Shown here: positions 35,765 through 43,616 of the stretch, piece by piece | How positions within the stretch are numbered: position 1 is the stretch's first letter | Layout of the letters: each line of letters opens with the position of its first letter | Assembly: GCF_008180195.1 (NCBI RefSeq) | Contig: NZ_VTAV01000019.1 | Span: forward strand, 30,100 to 94,099 | DNA length: 64,000 nt | DNA from: Sphingobacterium phlebotomi | GTDB taxonomy: Bacteria; Bacteroidota; Bacteroidia; Sphingobacteriales; Sphingobacteriaceae | Direction: 5' to 3' | Notes under the pieces: generated by a model | Told to the model about the DNA's origin: nothing | The model's database searches: none | The model's input: the letters and a program-made list of their open reading frames with translations, nothing else | Program-made: the position numbers and the translations under genes

Positions 35765-36646
35765 ATGATTCTATCGGAGATTGATATAGTGGACGATATA
35801 AGTAAAGAGGTGTTTTTGGAAAAATATTTCAAACCTAAAAGACCCCTTCTTATTAAGGGATTTGCTAAAAAATGGGAAGCATACAACAAGTGGAAGTTAG
35901 ATTATATACACGAGCAAGCCGGTGAGCAAGTTGTGGGACTGTATGATAACAAACCTGCGGATCCCAATAAAGCGACAGATGAGCCTGTTACCCATATGAA
36001 GATGCGTGACTATATCCGTCTCATCAAAACGCAACCTTCCGATCTTCGAATTTTCTTCTATATCATTACAGATAAATTGCCTGAGTTGCTCAAGAATTTT
36101 TCTTATCCCGATTTAGGTTTTAAATATTTTAAACGCATCCCGACACTATTTTTTGGAGGTAGTGAGGCGCGCGTGCTTATGCACTATGATGTCGACCTGG
36201 GAGATTTATTGCATTTTCAATTCGAAGGTAAAAAAAGGGTGTTATTATTCCCTCCGGAGGAAGCTGCTTTTCTATACAAAGTTCCACTTTCGGTCCACAC
36301 TATTTATAATGTGGATTATGAGCACCCCGACTATACACAGTTTCCGGCACTTCGCTATGCAAAAGGGTACGAGATTTTCATGGAACATGGCGATGCGCTC
36401 TTTATGCCAAGTGGCTACTGGCATTTCAATCGTTATCTGGAAGCGGGCTTCTCCATTACGTTACGTTCCTTTCCTACTTCGCCGAAAAGGCTTTTGAATA
36501 TGCTTAACGAGGTGTTCTTCATCCGGTATACAGACAAGCTTATGCGTAAACTTTTCAAACAAAAATGGGTGAACTACAAACAACGTAAAGCTTTTGAACA
36601 AAGTCAGAAAGCTTTAGACACCTATTTGGAGCAATCAAATCCATAA
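35765..36646 (+). CDS. cupin-like (JmjC-type) Fe(II)/2-oxoglutarate oxygenase family protein
   Basis: 293 residues. The double-stranded beta-helix has the iron motif HYD (in RVLMHYDVDLGDLLHFQFEG, about 138-157) and a distal His in FMPSGYWHFNRY. The ending KRVLLFPPEE is typical of cupin_8 proteins related to factor-inhibiting HIF. Such proteins hydroxylate protein side chains, in bacteria sometimes ribosomal proteins. The rpsF-rpsR-rplI operon follows, but it has its own promoter, so a functional link is only a guess. A weak -7-like box is upstream. Confidence 0.85.
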   Translation: MILSEIDIVDDISKEVFLEKYFKPKRPLLIKGFAKKWEAYNKWKLDYIHEQAGEQVVGLYDNKPADPNKATDEPVTHMKMRDYIRLIKTQPSDLRIFFYIITDKLPELLKNFSYPDLGFKYFKRIPTLFFGGSEARVLMHYDVDLGDLLHFQFEGKKRVLLFPPEEAAFLYKVPLSVHTIYNVDYEHPDYTQFPALRYAKGYEIFMEHGDALFMPSGYWHFNRYLEAGFSITLRSFPTSPKRLLNMLNEVFFIRYTDKLMRKLFKQKWVNYKQRKAFEQSQKALDTYLEQSNP

Positions 36647-36698
36647 ACATATGATTACAGTATGTTTCTTTTTCTTTTCACTTTATCAAATAATTACT

Positions 36699-36706
36699 TA
36701 TCTTTG
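36699..36706 (+). promoter_or_regulatory. -7 box of the rpsF operon
   Basis: TATCTTTG, a perfect Bacteroidota -7 box, 53 bases before rpsF. The -33 region is T-rich (TTTC at the 19-base position). Confidence 0.6.
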
Positions 36707-36759
36707 CACACTCGTTAAAGTACGAGTATTTATTAATTAAAACAAATTTATTAAACACA

Positions 36760-37128
36760 ATGCAACAGTACGAATCTGTCATTATTCTTACCCCGTTGCT
36801 TTCAGAGGAGTTAGCGAAAGAAGTAATCGCTAAATTCAAAAACATCCTTACTGAAGGCGGAGCCGAAATTGTCGCTGAAGACAATTGGGGTTTGAAAAAA
36901 TTAGCGTATCCGATCCAGAAGAAAACTACTGGATTTTATCACCTAACTGAATTCAAGGCTCCGGGTGAATTAATTAAAAAACTAGAACTTGAATATAAGC
37001 GTGATGAGCGTGTGATGCGTTTCTTAACTATTGCTTTGGACAAACATGCAATAGCTTACAACGAGAAAAAACGTAGCGGTGCATTCAACAAAAAAGCTGA
37101 AACTAAAACGGAGGAGGTAGCAAACTAA
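36760..37128 (+). CDS. rpsF: 30S ribosomal protein S6
   Basis: 122 residues, full length. Begins MQQYESVIILTPLLSEE, with the S6 middle text NWGLKKLAYPIQKKTTGFYHL and the basic, Glu-rich C-terminal tail seen in Bacteroidota S6. It pairs with S18 in the central domain of the small subunit. Its stop overlaps the S18 start by one base. Confidence 0.98.
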   Translation: MQQYESVIILTPLLSEELAKEVIAKFKNILTEGGAEIVAEDNWGLKKLAYPIQKKTTGFYHLTEFKAPGELIKKLELEYKRDERVMRFLTIALDKHAIAYNEKKRSGAFNKKAETKTEEVAN

Positions 37129-37391
37129 TGGCAAACGAAAACATCCAATACGTGACTGCCCCTAAAGTAGAGGACAACCGTAAAAAATACTGCCGTTTCA
37201 AAAAGAACGGTATTAAGTATATCGACTATAAAGACGCAAACTTCTTATTGAAATTTGTAAACGATCAAGGTAAAATCTTACCTCGTCGTCTAACGGGTAC
37301 ATCATTGAAATTCCAACGTAAAGTAGCTCAAGCCGTTAAACGCGCGCGTATTGTCGGACTATTGCCTTACGTAGCAGATTCATTAAAATAA
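37128..37391 (+). CDS. rpsR: 30S ribosomal protein S18
   Basis: 87 residues. Shows the S18 core KYCRFKKNGIKYIDYKD and LPRRLTGTSLKFQRKVAQAVKRAR. It begins at the A of the rpsF stop (TAATG), so translation is coupled, and rplI follows after 12 bases with a purine-rich AGGAGG-like spacer. Confidence 0.98.
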   Translation: MANENIQYVTAPKVEDNRKKYCRFKKNGIKYIDYKDANFLLKFVNDQGKILPRRLTGTSLKFQRKVAQAVKRARIVGLLPYVADSLK

Positions 37392-37403
37392 GGAGGAAAC
37401 GAC

Positions 37404-37847
37404 ATGGAAGTTATATTAAAACAAGATATTAAACAACTTGGCGAGAAAGACGATATCGTAAACGTAAAACCAGGTTACGGTCGCAACTACTTAATTCCTC
37501 AAGGATTTGCCATCCTAGCGACACCGTCTGCTAAGAAGGTATTGGCTGAGAACATCAAACAAGCTCAGTTCAAACAAGACAAAATCAAGAAAGACGCAAC
37601 AGAATTAGCGGGCAAATTGGAAAGTATCAAACTTACTATTGGCGCTAAAGCTGGTGAAAGCGGAAAAATCTTTGGTAAAGTAAATAGCATCCAAATTGCG
37701 GAAGCTTTGAAAACACAAGGATATGACGTTGACCGTCGTCGCATCACTTTCGAAACTGAACCTAAAACAGTTGGTGAATACATCGCTAACTTAAACTTAC
37801 ACAAAGAAGTTAAAGTTCAGATTCCTTTTGAAGTGGTAGCTGAATAA
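37404..37847 (+). CDS. rplI: 50S ribosomal protein L9
   Basis: 147 residues. N-terminal domain MEVILKQDIKQLGEKDDIVNVKPGYGRNYLIPQG, long connecting helix, C-terminal domain with SGKIFGKVNSIQIAEAL. AGGAGG eight bases upstream is a clear ribosome site, rare in this window. A strong terminator follows. Confidence 0.98.
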   Translation: MEVILKQDIKQLGEKDDIVNVKPGYGRNYLIPQGFAILATPSAKKVLAENIKQAQFKQDKIKKDATELAGKLESIKLTIGAKAGESGKIFGKVNSIQIAEALKTQGYDVDRRRITFETEPKTVGEYIANLNLHKEVKVQIPFEVVAE

Positions 37848-37863
37848 TAAGATAAGATTCTTA

Positions 37864-37904
37864 AAAAGAAAAAGGAGATAACGATGTTATCTCCTTTTTC
37901 TTTT
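37864..37904. terminator. long bidirectional terminator of rplI and glmM
   Basis: A perfect 19-bp stem (37864-37882 with 37886-37904) and a 3-base loop, A/T-rich ends. The glmM stop codon (37903-37905) lies in the end of the stem, so glmM ends inside its own terminator. Confidence 0.9.
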
Positions 37905-39285
37905 ATTTAATGATTTCTTCTATTTCATGGATAATTTTCTGTGCGATAGCATCCGCAGCTTCTGGCGTTGGCCCTTCCGAATAAATACGAATAATAGGTT
38001 CCGTATTCGATTTCCGAAGGTGTACCCATTCGTTTTCAAAGTCTATTTTCAGACCGTCGATCGTTGTATATTGCTCCTCTTTATACTTTTCTTCCATTTT
38101 TTGCAACAAGGCATCGATATCTAAATCCGGGGTTAACGTAATCTTATTCTTCGACATAAAATATTGCGGCAATTCCGCGCGGTAAGTAGATGCCGCTTTC
38201 TTCAGTTTAGCTAAATGACTTAAAAATAGAGCTACGCCTACCAAGGCATCACGACCATAATGTGAATCAGGATAAATTACTCCTCCATTGCCTTCGCCCC
38301 CAATGACAGCGTTTACCTCTTTCATTTTTGTCACCACGTTTACCTCTCCTACCGCCGCCGCAAAGTATTCACCTCCGTGTTTAACCGTAACATCACGCAA
38401 CGCACGCGTAGAAGAAAGGTTGGAGACGGTATTACCTTTAGTATGTCCGAGAACATAATCTGCAACGGCTACCAACGTATACTCCTCACCGAATAATTCT
38501 CCATCCTCCATCATAAACACCAAACGATCCACATCGGGATCTACTGCAATACCCAAATCTGCCTTATTACGCAATACTGCTTGGGAAAGATCAGTTAAAT
38601 GTTCTTTCAATGGTTCCGGGTTATGTGGAAACTCACCATTGGGTTCACAGTGTATCTTATAAACGGTCTCTACGCCTAACGCATGCAAAAGTGCCGGGAT
38701 AAAAATTCCACCTGTACTGTTCACCGCATCTACCGCTATCTTGAAACCTGCTTGGCGAATGGCTTCTTTATCCACCAAAGGAAGGGCTAAAACGGCATTA
38801 ATATGTTTTTGTAAATAGCTATCGTCTTTTATCTCCTTACCCAACACACCTACTTCGGCAAAATCAAAATCCAAGCTTTCGCCCAATGCCAAGACCTCTT
38901 TTCCTTCTTGATCATTGATGAACTCTCCTTCGCTGTTTAACAGCTTCAAGGCATTCCATTGTCCAGGATTGTGGGATGCCGTTAAGATAATACCACCGGC
39001 GGCTTGCTCCATCGGCACAGCAATTTCTACCGTAGGTGTGGTCGACAAACCCAAATTGACTACATCAGCACCGATTCCTTGCAAGGTTCCTACTACCAAA
39101 TTACTCACCATCTCTCCGGACAGGCGTGCATCACGCCCCACAACAATCTTTTTGTTTCCGGTCTTTTGCAGGAGGATTTTACCAAATGCTGCTGTAAATT
39201 TAACCACGTCAATCGGTGTAAGCGCCTCTCCCGGCTTACCTCCAATTGTACCTCTAATACCTGATATTGATTTTATAAGTGTCAT
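37903..39285 (-). CDS. glmM: phosphoglucosamine mutase
   Basis: 460 residues from ATG 39285, giving the family start MTLIKSISGIRGTIGG. The longer frame from 39417 adds 44 unrelated residues and is rejected. The catalytic phosphoserine is Ser104 in LTASHNPGQWN, the metal loop is DPDVDRLV, the sugar loop is GGEGNGGVIYPD, and the C-terminal phosphate loop is RKSNTEPIIRIY. It converts glucosamine-6-phosphate to glucosamine-1-phosphate for cell-wall synthesis. Phosphomannomutase activity cannot be excluded. Confidence 0.92.
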   Translation of the reverse strand: MTLIKSISGIRGTIGGKPGEALTPIDVVKFTAAFGKILLQKTGNKKIVVGRDARLSGEMVSNLVVGTLQGIGADVVNLGLSTTPTVEIAVPMEQAAGGIILTASHNPGQWNALKLLNSEGEFINDQEGKEVLALGESLDFDFAEVGVLGKEIKDDSYLQKHINAVLALPLVDKEAIRQAGFKIAVDAVNSTGGIFIPALLHALGVETVYKIHCEPNGEFPHNPEPLKEHLTDLSQAVLRNKADLGIAVDPDVDRLVFMMEDGELFGEEYTLVAVADYVLGHTKGNTVSNLSSTRALRDVTVKHGGEYFAAAVGEVNVVTKMKEVNAVIGGEGNGGVIYPDSHYGRDALVGVALFLSHLAKLKKAASTYRAELPQYFMSKNKITLTPDLDIDALLQKMEEKYKEEQYTTIDGLKIDFENEWVHLRKSNTEPIIRIYSEGPTPEAADAIAQKIIHEIEEIIK

Positions 39286-39374
39286 ATTAAAAATTAAAAT
39301 GCTACAAGCAATCGTAAAAATAAGTTTATATCTTAAAATTTCATATAAAACTTTCACAATTAAAAACGAAAGTG

Positions 39375-39443
39375 TACTTTTGTTGCAACATTGTATCATT
39401 TTATTAAAAGGCGGCAATGTTGCTAAATTATTCTTTACTTTTG
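39375..39443 (+). promoter_or_regulatory. two -7 boxes upstream of the PAP2-ZIP genes
   Basis: TACTTTTG at 39375-39382 and again at 39436-39443 both match TAnnTTTG on the plus strand. The second is 28 bases from the PAP2 start, the first lies in the glmM upstream region. No -33 with correct spacing is clear for either. Confidence 0.45.
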
Positions 39444-39471
39444 AAGGATAATTTAAATAAGCACAACATCT

Positions 39472-40071
39472 ATGTTAAATCAACTCATTCATTTTGATCA
39501 AGAGATATTCTTGATCATTAATCAAGGATTAAGTAATCCTTTTTTTGATTGGTTGCTACCTATTCTACGGAATCCTTACACATGGTCGCCTTTATATCTA
39601 TTTCTGATTATCTTCTTTATCAAGCATTACGGCAAGATGGGCATATTGATTGTCGCTTTTACATTGGCCAATTTTGGTGTTTCTGATGCACTGTCGTCCC
39701 ACGTCATCAAAAAAAATGTAAAGCGTGTACGCCCTTGCAATGATTTGGTTTTTAAAGAAGAAGCCAATATACGCGTGCGTTGTGGCTCCGGATTTAGTTT
39801 TACTTCTTCCCATGCCACTAACCATTTTGCCATGGCTTTCTTCTGGATAGTGCTATTCCGCAGACGTTGGAAACATACACTATGGTTATGTATCACATGG
39901 GCTGCGTTAATAAGTTTTTCCCAAATATATGTAGGCGTTCACTACCCTTTCGACATTCTTTGTGGAGCAATTCTCGGTATCTTAATCGGTACTGGAACCG
40001 GCTATCTTTTTAAACGCTTTTTCCCAGAATTTTTCAAAACAAATCCTATTACAGAAACAGTAACAACATGA
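39472..40071 (+). CDS. PAP2 family phosphatase (membrane)
   Basis: 199 residues, about five membrane helices. The three phosphatase motifs are present in order: KRVRPC (KX6RP-like), SGFSFTSSHATNHF (SGH-like, with Ser-Ser-His), and YVGVHYPFDILCGA (HXXXD). It resembles undecaprenyl-pyrophosphate or lipid phosphate phosphatases that act on the periplasmic face. Its stop overlaps the start of the ZIP transporter by 4 bases (ATGA). Confidence 0.92.
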   Translation: MLNQLIHFDQEIFLIINQGLSNPFFDWLLPILRNPYTWSPLYLFLIIFFIKHYGKMGILIVAFTLANFGVSDALSSHVIKKNVKRVRPCNDLVFKEEANIRVRCGSGFSFTSSHATNHFAMAFFWIVLFRRRWKHTLWLCITWAALISFSQIYVGVHYPFDILCGAILGILIGTGTGYLFKRFFPEFFKTNPITETVTT

Positions 40072-40901
40072 GTTCGTCATTAATCGTCAGCATTCTATTT
40101 ATTTCGGCTTTTTTAAGCGGGTTGTCCGTATTCTTCGTTAAAAGAGACAATACCAGTTTACTTAAACTAATCCTCTCGTTTAGTGGTGCTTATTTGTTTA
40201 GTATTACCGTATTGCACTTGATACCTCACGTTTACATCAGTCAAAACACAAGTCCGGAAATAATTGGTTTGTATATATTGGGCGGTTTTCTATTTCAACT
40301 GGTATTAGAGCAATTTTCTCAGGGTATTGAACATGGGCACATCCACCATAGTGCCCATAATGCTTTTCCGTTGGGCATTATGATAAGCTTGTGTTTACAT
40401 GCGTTTCTAGAAGGTATGCCTTTAGCTGCCGGCCATCAGGCAGAGTTGGTTTTCGGCATTGCGATACACCATGTGCCGGCTGCTTTTGCTTTGGGAAGCT
40501 TGTTACTTAACACACGACTTTCCAAAACCAAAATAACCACCTTTCTCCTCCTATTTGCGGTTATGACACCTTTAGGTTTTCTAACGAGTAAAGGAATAAG
40601 TGAGGGCGAAATTGGAAACATCACACAATATTTCGATAAGATTATGGCGATTGTTATCGGTATATTCCTTCATATTTCCACTACTATTCTATTTGAATCG
40701 GGTTCCGCAGATCACCATAAATTCAATCGAAAGAAAATGATTGCTGTCATATTAGGGGTATTGGTGTCGTTAGCTAATTTTCTATTTGACGGACATGACC
40801 ACCATCATCACGGTCCGGCCCACGATCATGAGCATCATCATGACCATGACCATGACCATCACGAGCATAACCATGACCACGAGCATGAGCACGAGCATTA
40901 A
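40068..40901 (+). CDS. ZIP family divalent metal transporter with histidine-rich tail
   Basis: 277 residues, about eight membrane helices. The ZIP metal-binding helix has HAFLEGMPLAAGHQ and the next AIHHVPAAFALG. The C-terminal 35 residues are an extreme His/Asp/Glu run (GHDHHHH, HEHHHDHDHDHH). The tail probably binds zinc or iron on the cytoplasmic or periplasmic side. It is translationally coupled with the PAP2 gene and precedes feoAB, so metal uptake genes are clustered here. Confidence 0.9.
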   Translation: MSSSLIVSILFISAFLSGLSVFFVKRDNTSLLKLILSFSGAYLFSITVLHLIPHVYISQNTSPEIIGLYILGGFLFQLVLEQFSQGIEHGHIHHSAHNAFPLGIMISLCLHAFLEGMPLAAGHQAELVFGIAIHHVPAAFALGSLLLNTRLSKTKITTFLLLFAVMTPLGFLTSKGISEGEIGNITQYFDKIMAIVIGIFLHISTTILFESGSADHHKFNRKKMIAVILGVLVSLANFLFDGHDHHHHGPAHDHEHHHDHDHDHHEHNHDHEHEHEH

Positions 40902-40917
40902 TCATGAAGTTTAATTA

Positions 40918-40982
40918 CTTAGGCGTATAAGTCTAAGGAAATTAAACAAATCCCCCTTTTTAGACCTTAAAATCAGTCTAAA
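40918..40982. promoter_or_regulatory. two palindromes upstream of feoAB, candidate metalloregulator operators
   Basis: Palindrome 1: CTTAGGC-6-GTCTAAG at 40918-40937. Palindrome 2: TTTAGAC-10-GTCTAAA at 40959-40982. They share the half-site TTAGnC/GnCTAA, like DtxR/MntR-type sites. Centres are 43 bp apart (about four helical turns). The second ends 5 bases before the -7 box (40988), so a bound protein would cover the -33 region. Confidence 0.55.
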
Positions 40983-40987
40983 TTAAC

Positions 40988-40995
40988 TAACTTTG
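40988..40995 (+). promoter_or_regulatory. -7 box of feoAB
   Basis: TAACTTTG, a perfect Bacteroidota -7 box, 60 bases before feoA. The -33 position is occupied by the palindrome at 40959-40982. Confidence 0.6.
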
Positions 40996-41055
40996 GTGCA
41001 TACGTCAAATATTCTGAAATAAGAATATAATTATATAATTTTTTAACAGGATAAA

Positions 41056-41292
41056 ATGCAGAAAAGTTTCAGTCTTGATCTATTGGAAGTAGGAGAACAA
41101 GCAACTATACGGCAGCTTGATTCGTCGGAATTGCCTTCTAAATTTTACGAAATGGGACTCCTTCCGGGAGCCGTTGTCGAAATTAAACACAAGGCGCCAT
41201 TTCATGGTCCTATTGGTCTTCAAATCTCAAATTCCAACATTTTAATCGCTATCCGTAAATCTGAAGCTTTACACATTTTCGTCGAAAAATAA
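41056..41292 (+). CDS. feoA: ferrous iron transport protein A
   Basis: 78 residues, SH3-like FeoA domain, with KFYEMGLLPGAVVEIKHKAPF and GPIGLQISNSNILIAIRKSEA. A small cytoplasmic partner of FeoB. Ends one base before the feoB ATG. Confidence 0.96.
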   Translation: MQKSFSLDLLEVGEQATIRQLDSSELPSKFYEMGLLPGAVVEIKHKAPFHGPIGLQISNSNILIAIRKSEALHIFVEK

Positions 41293-41293
41293 T

Positions 41294-43396
41294 ATGAAGA
41301 ATCCAATAATAGCTTTTTTAGGAAATCCTAACGTCGGAAAAACATCGCTATTCAACCGTATTACAAAATTACATCAACACGTAGGCAACTATCCGGGCAT
41401 CACCGTAGAAAAAAGAGAGGGCTCGGTAAAAGCCAATAATAAAACATATCGTATCATTGACTTGCCAGGCACCTATACACTCTTCCCCACATCAATGGAT
41501 GAAGAAATTGTATACAATGTCTTAGCAGATAAAAAGAACCTAGCGCATCCCGATTTGGTCGTTGTTGTGGCTGAACCAAACAATATTAAGCGGTCGGTTG
41601 TACTATACCAACAGGCTCGTGAACTAGGTGTTCCAGCTATCTTCGTTGTTAATATGATTGACGAAGTAAATGCTAAAGGAATCGATATTGACTATCAAAA
41701 ACTGGAAGCTTATCTTCACACCAGGGTTTATACCACCGATGCCCGAAATGGAAAGGGAATAGCACAGCTTATCCAAGCCTTTGACGAGCGCCCAGGTTAT
41801 TTCCCCGGTCAGTTTGAGGTAGACAGCACTTACGAACTCGCATTAGAAGAGGCAAAAAAAGCTTTTCCATTGCATACAGAATATCAAACCTGGCAATTTA
41901 TTGCGCAAGAAAATATATCCTTTCTGACGAAAGAACAGCAACAAACGTTAGCTGATATTCGGAAGAGACATCAACTTTCTCCCAATGTGCTTCAACAGAC
42001 TGAGGCCATTAAACGTAATACGAAGATTGAAGAGGATTTAAAAACGATTATTATCCATAAAGATAATCATCATCTCCATAGGACGAATAGAATTGACAAG
42101 GTTTTACTTCATCCTGTTTTGGGGTATATTATTTTCTTTTTCTTACTATTTCTTGTGTTCCAATTAGTATTCATTTTATCTGAGCCTATCATGGATTGGA
42201 TAGATGAGAATTTCTCTGCGCTTATCGATTATACCGCTAGCGTATTACCGGAAGGACCATTATCAAACTTGTTAACACAGGGTATATTAGCCGGGATCGG
42301 CGGAATTATTATTTTCGTTCCCCAAATCGCTATTTTATTTTTACTTATCTCCCTTATGGAAGAAACGGGCTATATGAGCCGCGTTGTCTTTCTAATGGAC
42401 AGATGGCTTCGTCCTTATGGGTTAAACGGAAAATCAGTTATTCCACTCATGTCGGGCGTAGGCTGTGCTGTTCCCGCTATTATGGCTGCGCGTAACATCG
42501 AAAACACGAAAGAACGACTTGTCACTATGTTGGTTACGCCTTTCATGACATGTGCCGCCCGCCTTCCGATTTATGTTGTTTTAATATCCTTAGTTATTCC
42601 GAATGAAACATTTTTAGGTTTTGGATTACAGGGATTAGTACTAAATCTGCTTTATATCCTCGGCGTAGTAGCAGCATTACTATCGGCCGCCGTTTTAAAT
42701 AAAATCATCAAAAACCAGCATAAGTCTTTTCTTATTTTTGAACTTCCCTCTTACAAAACTCCCGATTGGAGAAATGTGGGAATGAATATGTGGGAGAAAA
42801 CATCCGGCTTTTTATTCCAGGCCGGTAAAATAATTCTCGCAATGGCTGTTATCCTATGGGTGCTTGGTAATTTTGGTCCGAATGATAAGTTTAATAATGC
42901 CGAGGAGTACGTACAACAAGCTAATCCAACATTAAGCGAAGAGGAATTCGATGAAGAAGTAGCTTCTTTTAGATTAGAACATTCTTTTCTGGGCTATATG
43001 GGCATGGGCATCGAGCCTCTTGTTAGACCTTTAGGTTATGATTGGAAAATGGGGATCGGACTTATCTCTTCTTTTGCCGCAAGGGAGGTATTTGTGGGAA
43101 CTATGGCTACTGTATACAGTCTTGGTGAAGATATAGATCCCGATGATGACGAGGAACGAGAGACGCTGTTAAGTAGAATGCGGTCGGAAATAAACCGCAA
43201 CACCGGACAACCTTCTTACAATCTCGCGTCGGGCATTTCACTCCTTTTATTTTATGCTTTTGCCATGCAATGCATGAGTACGATTGCGATCATGAAACGA
43301 GAAACAGGCTCTTGGAAATGGACATTGATACAGACCGTCATGATGACCGGTATCGCTTATATTATTGCCTTTGTGGCTTATCAACTACTTAAGTAA
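41294..43396 (+). CDS. feoB: ferrous iron transporter B (GTPase-coupled)
   Basis: 700 residues. N-terminal G domain: G1 GNPNVGKTSLFNRI (residues 9-22), G3 DLPGTYTL, G4 NMIDE. The membrane part has Gate motifs with conserved Cys (SGVGCAVPAIMAARNIEN, FMTCAARLPIYVVL), and about nine helices. It imports Fe(II) across the inner membrane. FeoA precedes it and a Cys-rich partner follows after 6 bases. Expression is expected in iron-poor, low-oxygen conditions. Confidence 0.98.
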   Translation: MKNPIIAFLGNPNVGKTSLFNRITKLHQHVGNYPGITVEKREGSVKANNKTYRIIDLPGTYTLFPTSMDEEIVYNVLADKKNLAHPDLVVVVAEPNNIKRSVVLYQQARELGVPAIFVVNMIDEVNAKGIDIDYQKLEAYLHTRVYTTDARNGKGIAQLIQAFDERPGYFPGQFEVDSTYELALEEAKKAFPLHTEYQTWQFIAQENISFLTKEQQQTLADIRKRHQLSPNVLQQTEAIKRNTKIEEDLKTIIIHKDNHHLHRTNRIDKVLLHPVLGYIIFFFLLFLVFQLVFILSEPIMDWIDENFSALIDYTASVLPEGPLSNLLTQGILAGIGGIIIFVPQIAILFLLISLMEETGYMSRVVFLMDRWLRPYGLNGKSVIPLMSGVGCAVPAIMAARNIENTKERLVTMLVTPFMTCAARLPIYVVLISLVIPNETFLGFGLQGLVLNLLYILGVVAALLSAAVLNKIIKNQHKSFLIFELPSYKTPDWRNVGMNMWEKTSGFLFQAGKIILAMAVILWVLGNFGPNDKFNNAEEYVQQANPTLSEEEFDEEVASFRLEHSFLGYMGMGIEPLVRPLGYDWKMGIGLISSFAAREVFVGTMATVYSLGEDIDPDDDEERETLLSRMRSEINRNTGQPSYNLASGISLLLFYAFAMQCMSTIAIMKRETGSWKWTLIQTVMMTGIAYIIAFVAYQLLK

Positions 43397-43402
43397 TGTG
43401 TT

Positions 43403-43555
43403 ATGGGAATAGTGATTCAATACGCTATTATCGCCCTCGTCTTCATTGTGGCACTGGTGTTTTTAGCGAAACGGTTTATGCCCTCTAAAAACAAACAACA
43501 GGGCTGCAATAAGGGGTGCGGATGCTCGATGACAGATGTGGAAAGCAAAAGGTAA
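43403..43555 (+). CDS. FeoB-associated Cys-rich membrane protein (FeoC-like)
   Basis: 50 residues, start ATG 43403, stop TAA 43553-43555. One N-terminal membrane helix (IVIQYAIIALVFIVALVFLA) and a short tail with three closely spaced cysteines (GCNKGCGCS). This matches the small Cys-rich partner of FeoB in Bacteroidota. It may act in the Feo complex, perhaps on an iron-sulfur site. Confidence 0.85.
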   Translation: MGIVIQYAIIALVFIVALVFLAKRFMPSKNKQQGCNKGCGCSMTDVESKR

Positions 43556-43616
43556 TTTTTAGGTATCTTTATGGAATATAACCGCATAAATCATCTATTC
43601 TAAAACGATTCATATT

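Noticed and set aside
39286..39417. 44-residue N-terminal extension of GlmM
   Set aside because: Family start is MTLIKSISGIRG; the extension is upstream AT-rich DNA.
40790..40901. Tandem DNA repeat
   Set aside because: The CAT/GAC repetition is just the codons of the His/Asp-rich tail of the ZIP transporter.
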